A stretch of DNA of 42,905 nt from Pirellulaceae bacterium. GTDB lineage: Bacteria > Planctomycetota > Planctomycetia > Pirellulales > Pirellulaceae. A program made the translations under genes and the position numbers. The stretch is taken from the NCBI GenBank assembly GCA_022448645.1, contig JAKVBZ010000031.1, positions 10,058-52,962 on the forward strand. The letters run 5' to 3'. Shown here in pieces: positions 37,697-42,905 of the stretch; position 1 is the stretch's first letter; every line of letters starts with the position of its first letter. The notes below the pieces were generated by a model, which saw nothing but the letters and a program-made list of their open reading frames with translations, did not search any database and was not told where the DNA came from.

Positions 37697-38842
37697 ATGA
37701 CATTGCCGTATCAGGTATCCACGGTTGCCGCTGTTTGGGCATTGATCGTTGCCGACGTTGGCGCACAGTGCTGTTGCTGCAGTTTTCCGGTTAACGGCCA
37801 GGCGGTCTATGAAGCGCAGCCGGTAACGCAATACCGTTTAGAGTACGAGACACAGTATGACGAGCGAGAGATTACTGTCCATCGGCAAGTCTGGGAGACT
37901 CAGACGAAAACGCGCACTCGGCGCGTTTCTGTTCCCGTTGTGGAAACCCGTTACCAGGAGTATGTGGTTCACCGTCCCGTATGGGAAACTCAGACACAAA
38001 CTAAACAATATACAGTACGCCGACCGGTAACCGAGACGGAGATGCGTGCGCAGACGTTTACTTCGTACGAGCCTACTACGGTCATGCGAACGCAATACGT
38101 CGACCAAGGTCAGTTTGTCAATCAAGTACAACAGAATCCGGGGCGAATTCGCAAACGCCTTCGATTTCGCCAACGTACTTCGTATGTTGATTCTGTGACT
38201 GGCCAGCAGAAGTTTCAACGGGCTGGGCTGTATTGGGTCCCGTCACAGGGACGCGGGACTACCCGAGTGAACCGTGTATGGGTGCCTAATGTGGTTGCTC
38301 AACAGGTTCAGGAAAAGACATACCAAGCCAAACAGGAAGTGCGTCAAATTCCCGTTCAAGTGACGAAGTATGTAGATCAAGTGATGACACAGGAAATCCC
38401 CGTGCAGGTTCTAAAATGGACAAAGGAACCCCACCGTGACCCTTATCAGGTGACCACCTACCGCTACGAAGAACAGACGGAAAATGTCCCCATTCGCGTA
38501 TGCAAATGGGTGGAAGAAAAAAAGGTTGTCAAGGTACCACGATGTGTTCCCAGGTGGGTGCCGGTTACCGTGACTCGTATGGTGCCGCGGCCGGTCGTGA
38601 GGCACGAGCAGTTGCCCGATTCGTCGATAAAGGAAGATGATACTTTACAACTGAGCGACGACAAGTGGCATTCACACGAAGAATTATCGGCCGACTTGGC
38701 GATGGATGAAGACGCTGAGCCAGAGCAATTCTCGGTGTTACTACTTCCGGCCGATGCTAAAGATGTCCCTGAAATAACCAGTTTCCCAATCATTGGTGAC
38801 GAACAGGCCGTCGTTCATGCTTCCCATGAAGAGGACGAGTAA
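37697..38842 (+). CDS. Secreted YTV-like repeat protein, probable cell-wall or surface protein
   Basis: This 381-residue protein has a signal peptide (MTLPYQVSTVAAVWALIVAD, cleavage near VGA), a CCCC cluster at residues 25-28 and a region of about 100 residues built from repeats of the form YETQYDEREITVHRQVWETQ and YVVHRPVWETQTQTKQYTVR. This resembles the YTV-type proteins known from planctomycete cell walls. A second half rich in Val, Gln, Arg and Lys follows (EVRQIPVQVTKYVDQV, IPVQVLKWTKEPHRDP), then an acidic C-terminal tail. The pattern points to extended beta-strand, structural roles. AGAGGA lies about 10 bases before ATG 37697. The function is an inference from repeats and export. Confidence 0.78.
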   Translation: MTLPYQVSTVAAVWALIVADVGAQCCCCSFPVNGQAVYEAQPVTQYRLEYETQYDEREITVHRQVWETQTKTRTRRVSVPVVETRYQEYVVHRPVWETQTQTKQYTVRRPVTETEMRAQTFTSYEPTTVMRTQYVDQGQFVNQVQQNPGRIRKRLRFRQRTSYVDSVTGQQKFQRAGLYWVPSQGRGTTRVNRVWVPNVVAQQVQEKTYQAKQEVRQIPVQVTKYVDQVMTQEIPVQVLKWTKEPHRDPYQVTTYRYEEQTENVPIRVCKWVEEKKVVKVPRCVPRWVPVTVTRMVPRPVVRHEQLPDSSIKEDDTLQLSDDKWHSHEELSADLAMDEDAEPEQFSVLLLPADAKDVPEITSFPIIGDEQAVVHASHEEDE

Positions 38843-39112
38843 CAGCCGTATCTAATGACATCCAGCATGGGTGCGAACCCGGCACTTTGATCCACAACCC
38901 CTAACACTTGGGCGTCGTAAGGCAACATTCTCTATCCCCAAACCTGAGGTTAGCCAGGATGGTCGGTGCCGAAGTGTGAGTCGCATTGGGCCACTCTACT
39001 ACTTTAAACCGTACGTTGGATACCGGAGCGGTTGTGCCATTCCGGAAAATCTTGGAGCGCCGAGTCACTGCGGCACCTATGTCATTTGCCAGCAGTGCGA
39101 TAAAATCAAGGT

Positions 39113-40351
39113 GTGGACGAACGAACGGACAACCAATGGGAAACGGACACCTTCTTGGTGAACAGGCACGTTGCTTTTGTCGGCAAACTGGGCGGCATGA
39201 CTCGACGTGAGGCTGCTCAAATGGTGACGAGTTTGGGTGGCGTACCCGTGACGGTAGATACGATCGACGTCGACTTGATCGTAATCGGTGCGGATGAATT
39301 ACCGTTGGATGAAGAAGGCTTGTTGGATTCATCGGTTCGAGAAGCGGCCGCCAAGGGACGCCTGGAGATCATATCCGAGACGGAAATGTGGCAGCGGCTC
39401 GGTCTGGTCGAAGAGGTTGCCGACGACGAAGTCCGCCGGCTTTACACGCCAGCAATGCTGGCCGAATTGTTGGGTGTTAGCGTTTCCGTAATTCGACGTT
39501 GGCACAGGCGAGGTCTGATCGTTCCCGCTCGTGAAGTACAACGTTTGCCGTACTTCGATTTCTTGGAGGTTTCCACAGCACGACATCTCGCACAGCTAGT
39601 TTTGTCGGGAGTCTCTCCTGGGGTGATCGAGCGGAAGCTGGAACTATTGTCGCGGTTGATGCCTGCGGCGGAACGGCCTTTGGCTCAGTTAGAGGTAATT
39701 GTTGAAGGGCAGGACGTTCTACTACGGCAAGGTGAGGGATTGGTTGATCCGGGAGGGCAATTGCGTATCGACTTTGATACGTTGACAGAATCCAATGGAG
39801 AGTCGGAACTAGAGGTCACGGAAGCCAACGTATATTCGTTCGATGATTTCGTCGGCCACGTGACAACGATGGAAGACTATATGGAAAGCGCTGCAGCTGC
39901 AGAGGAGCAAGGTGATTTGCCAGCTGCGGCCAGTCTTTACCGTGCTGCCTTAGCAGCCGGAGGGCCGCGACCCGAGGTCTGTTTTCATTTGGCCGAAATC
40001 CTGTATTTGCAAGGGAATATCGAAGCCGCTCTGGAACGATGCTATATGGCGGTCGAACTCGATGAGAATTATGTCGAAGCGCGAGCCAATCTGGGGTGTA
40101 TGCTGGCAGAGGCTGGCGACCATGAACTTGCTTTGGCGGCATTTCGCGGGGCCTTGCATTTTCATCAGGATTATCCCGATGTGCATTTTCATCTGGCCCG
40201 TACGTTAGATGACGTGGGCCAACACGATGACGCTGAGATACATTGGCAGACGTTTCTTGAGTTAGCCCCCGACAGTCCTTGGTCGGAAGAAGCACGACGC
40301 CGACTACAGCAAGATTCGCAAATGCGAAGTGTCGATCTGAGCGAACTCTAG
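39113..40351 (+). CDS. BRCT - MerR-type HTH - TPR fusion protein
   Basis: This 412-residue protein joins three domain types. Residues of about 15-97 look like a BRCT domain (NRHVAFVGKLGGMTRREAAQ, SLGGVPVTVDTIDVDLIVIG, ending IISETEMWQRLG), the fold that recognises phosphopeptides or DNA ends. Residues of about 108-185 are a MerR-type winged helix (YTPAMLAELLGVSVSVIRRW, HRRGLIVPAREVQRLPYFDF). After a linker, residues of about 255-395 are three to four TPRs (ADLP-type helices, PEVCFHLAEILYLQGNIEAA, VEARANLGCMLAEAGDHELA). No signal or TM segment is seen, so it is cytosolic. GTG 39113 is the longest start; TTG 39155 or GTG 39158 would remove only non-conserved residues and fit the BRCT start better. 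It may be a DNA-binding scaffold; its targets are unknown. Confidence 0.8.
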   Translation: MDERTDNQWETDTFLVNRHVAFVGKLGGMTRREAAQMVTSLGGVPVTVDTIDVDLIVIGADELPLDEEGLLDSSVREAAAKGRLEIISETEMWQRLGLVEEVADDEVRRLYTPAMLAELLGVSVSVIRRWHRRGLIVPAREVQRLPYFDFLEVSTARHLAQLVLSGVSPGVIERKLELLSRLMPAAERPLAQLEVIVEGQDVLLRQGEGLVDPGGQLRIDFDTLTESNGESELEVTEANVYSFDDFVGHVTTMEDYMESAAAAEEQGDLPAAASLYRAALAAGGPRPEVCFHLAEILYLQGNIEAALERCYMAVELDENYVEARANLGCMLAEAGDHELALAAFRGALHFHQDYPDVHFHLARTLDDVGQHDDAEIHWQTFLELAPDSPWSEEARRRLQQDSQMRSVDLSEL

Positions 40352-40720
40352 GACTGATTGGTAATCCAATCTAGGATAATGAATGGATTCTATCGACGCA
40401 TTTGTGTCTCGGAGTGTTGTCCAGCGTCATGAAGTATCTTTTTCGCCAAGTTGTCAGCTAAGAAGTAGCTAGACGCACTAAAGCGAGTGCACAACGTTTC
40501 ACTCATGGAACAAGTGAAGCATTCTATTTCATTATCGGACCCGAGGTTCAGCCTGCGCATTCATGTGGTTACCCTGGGTTTTTAAGCAGCAGAGGTAGGC
40601 CTAATTCTTTTTTTGGACATCCGGAGACTAACCCAACAAAAGAGAAAAGGTCCTCTTGAAGGTCGATGGCGAGCTAAATTTGACCGTGTGGTTTTGCCGT
40701 TCTCGATTCAGGGAAAAGCT
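40352..40720. other. Non-coding gap after the BRCT-HTH-TPR gene
   Basis: No gene is seen in these 369 bases. A small hairpin, GATTGG-TAAT-CCAATC at 40356-40371, lies just after the upstream stop codon but has no T tract. The frame of the next gene is open back to 40613, but the better start is at 40721. Confidence 0.4.
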
Positions 40721-42115
40721 ATGAAACGCCTACTCGTGTACTCAGCTGTGTCTGTCCCAACGATGGCCATTGTAACGATCGGAGTGATTGTTTCAGAAAG
40801 GGCGATAGGTTCGAAGGCAAACAACGTGGGGCATAGGTCCGACAGGATGGGAACAACGTACGGCCTGAATCATTTTGAACCGGCCATTTTGCAAAAAGAG
40901 TTGCTCCAGTCTACTGCTCCCGTTTCACGAATTGAGTTACACGAGGCGATACGACGTTCGGGCAACTATCTTGTTCAGTCTGTCGGCTCCGATGGACAGT
41001 TTGTTTATCGGAGGTACGTGACCGGTCACGCCATGAACACACGATACAACATGCTTCGCCATGCTGGATCTTTGTATGCACTGGCACAGTTCTATCATTG
41101 GCGACCAGACGAAGGGACGTGGGCGGCGTTGATACGAGGCAGAGATTTCATGCGCCGGGAAATGCGTCCACTCTCAGGCCAACCAGACAAGCTTGCCTTG
41201 TGGTCACGAGCCTCCATTTCTGGTAGAGACATACCGTTGACCGCCAAACTAGGAGGAAGCGGTCTGGCACTTGTGGCTTTGGCGAGTATGTATGAAATCG
41301 ACCAATCCGCCACAACGATTGTTGAAATGCGACGTTTAGCAAATTTTATTTGCTTCATGCAGAAACCTGATGGTGGATTTTATAGCAAGTTCATTCCATC
41401 TTTGGGTGGACGATTAGACACATTTGTTTCTGTTTATTACCCTGGCGAAGCGGCCCTGGGACTGTTGATGCTTTATCGGATTGATCCTCAGCCAGTGTGG
41501 CTTGACTCGGCCCTTCAAGCGTTGACGTTTCTGGCTGATCAAAGAAAGGGTCAATCCATGGTGCCTGCGGACCATTGGGCGTTGATCGCGACTGCGGAAT
41601 TGATGAGCCTCAACGTAACGGGTACCTCCGCTGTTTTGGCTAACGACCTGCCATCGTCAAGCACACTTCAAGTGGAATGGGACCATGCGTTGCAGGTTTA
41701 TCGTAGTATCCTGGTGACTAGACCTCGATTAAGGCACGGAACACCAGGCTATGGCGGCTTTGTCGCTGACGGTCGTACTTGTCCGACCGCGACACGATTG
41801 GAAGGCATACTTGCTATGTTGCCATGGTTGTCGCACGAACAATTTGCAATCCGGCAGTGGTCTGAACACACAACCACGGAAGGAATTCGGTTCCTGTTGG
41901 AATCACAGATTCGCGACGGTGAATTGGTAGGAGGCATTCCGCGATCGGTTCGGTCTTGGCAAGAAGGAGATCCCTTTTTCACGGAAGCATTCAACCGTCG
42001 CGTTGGAGAAATACGTATCGACTATGTGCAACATTCCCTGTCTGCCTTTATCGCTTACGATGCCTATTGGGATGACCAGCGACGCATCCACGTGTCTAGC
42101 CACACTGATTTTTGA
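40721..42115 (+). CDS. Membrane-anchored alpha/alpha-toroid-like protein of unknown function
   Basis: This 464-residue protein has an N-terminal TM or uncleaved signal (LLVYSAVSVPTMAIVTIGVI) and a long helical domain. That domain has recurring motifs of alpha/alpha-barrel proteins such as prenyltransferase-like or polysaccharide-active toroids: YNMLRHAGSLYALAQFYHW, TAKLGGSGLALVALASMYEI, CFMQKPDGGFYSKFIPSLGG, YYPGEAALGLLMLYRIDP and GIRFLLESQIRDGELVGG. It may act on a polysaccharide or lipid outside the cytoplasm, but no catalytic residue can be named. ATG 40721 is chosen because GGGAAA lies about six bases upstream and the TM helix follows at once. It sits between the BRCT-HTH-TPR gene and a TadE-like gene, without obvious links. 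Confidence 0.65.
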   Translation: MKRLLVYSAVSVPTMAIVTIGVIVSERAIGSKANNVGHRSDRMGTTYGLNHFEPAILQKELLQSTAPVSRIELHEAIRRSGNYLVQSVGSDGQFVYRRYVTGHAMNTRYNMLRHAGSLYALAQFYHWRPDEGTWAALIRGRDFMRREMRPLSGQPDKLALWSRASISGRDIPLTAKLGGSGLALVALASMYEIDQSATTIVEMRRLANFICFMQKPDGGFYSKFIPSLGGRLDTFVSVYYPGEAALGLLMLYRIDPQPVWLDSALQALTFLADQRKGQSMVPADHWALIATAELMSLNVTGTSAVLANDLPSSSTLQVEWDHALQVYRSILVTRPRLRHGTPGYGGFVADGRTCPTATRLEGILAMLPWLSHEQFAIRQWSEHTTTEGIRFLLESQIRDGELVGGIPRSVRSWQEGDPFFTEAFNRRVGEIRIDYVQHSLSAFIAYDAYWDDQRRIHVSSHTDF

Positions 42116-42209
42116 CATCCTTTGCGGTTTATCGCATCTCTGTCGATAGTCAGCCTGATGTTGACCTATATTTCATAGGGGCTGAGTGCGGATCTTGTGC
42201 TCACGAGAA

Positions 42210-42857
42210 ATGCATTTTTTCTCGTCTGATCCTTATTCCAGTTCTGGCGCAACCGTGGAAAAATCTATTCGGGTTCAACTTGAGCGTCATGGTGCTGCTG
42301 CTGTTGAGTTCGCGGTCACATTGCCCGTAATGGTCATGTTGTTGCTAGGCATGGTCGAACTTGGTCGTGCATTGCAGGTGTACCACCAAATGTATGAGGC
42401 TGCTAGAGCAGGTGCTCGCATCTATTCTGGGATTGGGAATACAGAAACGGATATTCGTACGATGGTTGCCACGGCCATGGCAGACACCGTTTTGGACCCA
42501 GAGGACTATCAGGTCACGTTGAATCCCACGGATCCATCCACCGTTTCTACTGCGCTGACACAGGTCTCTGTGACGGTTTCTACCAACTTCGACGATATCA
42601 GTTGGTTGGTCGGTAACACGCTCCTGAGTGGAGAAACACTGATCGCTACCTGCATCATGCCGTTTGATTCAGCCGAAGCATCGTCCATTGGAGGTGGTGG
42701 AAACAGCGGAGGCGGTGGTGGAGATGACGACGATGATGATGACGATGATGATGACGATGACGATGATGACGATGATGACGATGATGATGACGATGATGAT
42801 GACGATGATGACGATGATGACGATGACGATGATGATGATGCGTTGGTCGCGGGGTAG
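42210..42857 (+). CDS. TadE-like pseudopilin-type protein with a 39-residue poly-aspartate tail
   Basis: This 215-residue protein has the TadE signature near its N-terminus: the processing-type region RHGAAAVEFAVTLPVMVMLL with one TM helix, then ELGRALQVYHQMYEAARAGAR. TadE proteins are minor pilins or assembly factors of the tight-adherence machinery. The C-terminal part is beta-rich (VSVTVSTNFDDISWLVGN) and ends with a glycine-rich linker, 39 uninterrupted aspartates (42723-42839) and the tail ALVAG. Such an acidic tail is unusual for TadE and could bind calcium or other cations outside the cell. ATG 42210 is the preferred start; GTG 42186 and GTG 42255 are possible. Further tad genes may lie beyond the window edge. 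Confidence 0.82.
   Translation: MHFFSSDPYSSSGATVEKSIRVQLERHGAAAVEFAVTLPVMVMLLLGMVELGRALQVYHQMYEAARAGARIYSGIGNTETDIRTMVATAMADTVLDPEDYQVTLNPTDPSTVSTALTQVSVTVSTNFDDISWLVGNTLLSGETLIATCIMPFDSAEASSIGGGGNSGGGGGDDDDDDDDDDDDDDDDDDDDDDDDDDDDDDDDDDDDDDDALVAG
42723..42839 (+). repeat. GAY trinucleotide tract encoding 39 aspartates
   Basis: All 39 codons are GAT or GAC in mixed order. Gain or loss of units would change tail length without a frameshift. On the opposite strand the same tract gives spurious long poly-Ser and poly-Ile/Val frames. Confidence 0.95.
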
Positions 42858-42905
42858 CACCGTGTCGGGGACCTCGATGCTAACGCGTACGGCATGGCCG
42901 TGAGG

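Noticed and set aside
38876..38895. tRNA-like T-arm (GGTGCGAACCC)
   Set aside because: No acceptor, D or anticodon arm could be formed around it on either strand.
38871..39161. Plus-strand frame of 96 codons with a possible zinc-ribbon-like Cys pattern
   Set aside because: The cysteines are not spaced as in known ribbons, and it overlaps the BRCT-HTH-TPR start with poor codon use.
42509..42895. Minus-strand frame encoding a long poly-serine protein
   Set aside because: It is the antisense reading of the GAY aspartate tract in the TadE-like gene; no start signal or domain.

Overview
The window reads as a bacterial chromosome segment, most probably from a planctomycete (Pirellulales-like). 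This is inferred from a secreted protein with YTV-like repeats (37.7-38.8 kb), a second secreted Tyr/Pro/Ala-rich protein, a SUMF1-domain protein, several TPR proteins, long non-coding gaps and frequent strand switching. I could not run any database search. No rRNA, tRNA, CRISPR array, prophage or transposase is recognisable, and most genes look like core chromosome.

Layout. 0-8.6 kb: the end of a cyclophilin-type prolyl isomerase gene, then a LysR regulator whose stop overlaps the start of gltB, followed by gltD and a good intrinsic terminator (ammonia assimilation). 8.7-15.2 kb: a TldD-type metalloprotease and a YbaK-type deacylase, then a sugar ABC importer (lipoprotein binding protein, double ATPase, permease). 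The importer genes carry copies of a short palindromic repeat family, and the permease has an unusual extracytoplasmic insert of about 120 residues. 15.6-17.6 kb (minus strand): a SUMF1-domain protein and a DUF368 (PopT-type) polyprenyl-phosphate transporter candidate. 18-24 kb: ispE, an exported TPR protein, a VTT/TVP38 membrane protein, an orphan Soj-type ParA and a GlpG-like rhomboid protease. 24-26.4 kb (minus strand): a GT2 glycosyltransferase followed by a BshC-like protein.

26.6-31.7 kb: a co-directional row of an anthranilate/aminodeoxychorismate synthase glutaminase subunit, MoeA, apolipoprotein N-acyltransferase (Lnt), a membrane-anchored coiled-coil protein and an overlapping 55-residue single-TM protein. 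32.5-36.7 kb: gyrA after a 737-base leader with no recognised gene, then UDP-glucose dehydrogenase. 36.9-42.9 kb: two divergent secreted proteins around a perfect 17-bp palindrome, a protein with the fused order BRCT - MerR-type HTH - TPR, an alpha/alpha-toroid-like membrane-anchored protein, and a TadE-like pseudopilin-type protein ending in 39 consecutive aspartates.

How the genes work together. Several genes concern the cell envelope: Lnt, DUF368, VTT, GT2, UDP-glucose dehydrogenase, rhomboid, the YTV-like protein and TadE. Only gltBD, the sugar ABC genes, the coiled-coil/mini-protein pair and perhaps GT2/BshC-like and tldD/ybaK look like true operons. The strongest unusual signals are the BRCT-HTH-TPR fusion, the permease insert, the repeat family that appears to form the 5' coding end of the binding-protein gene, and the poly-Asp TadE protein.
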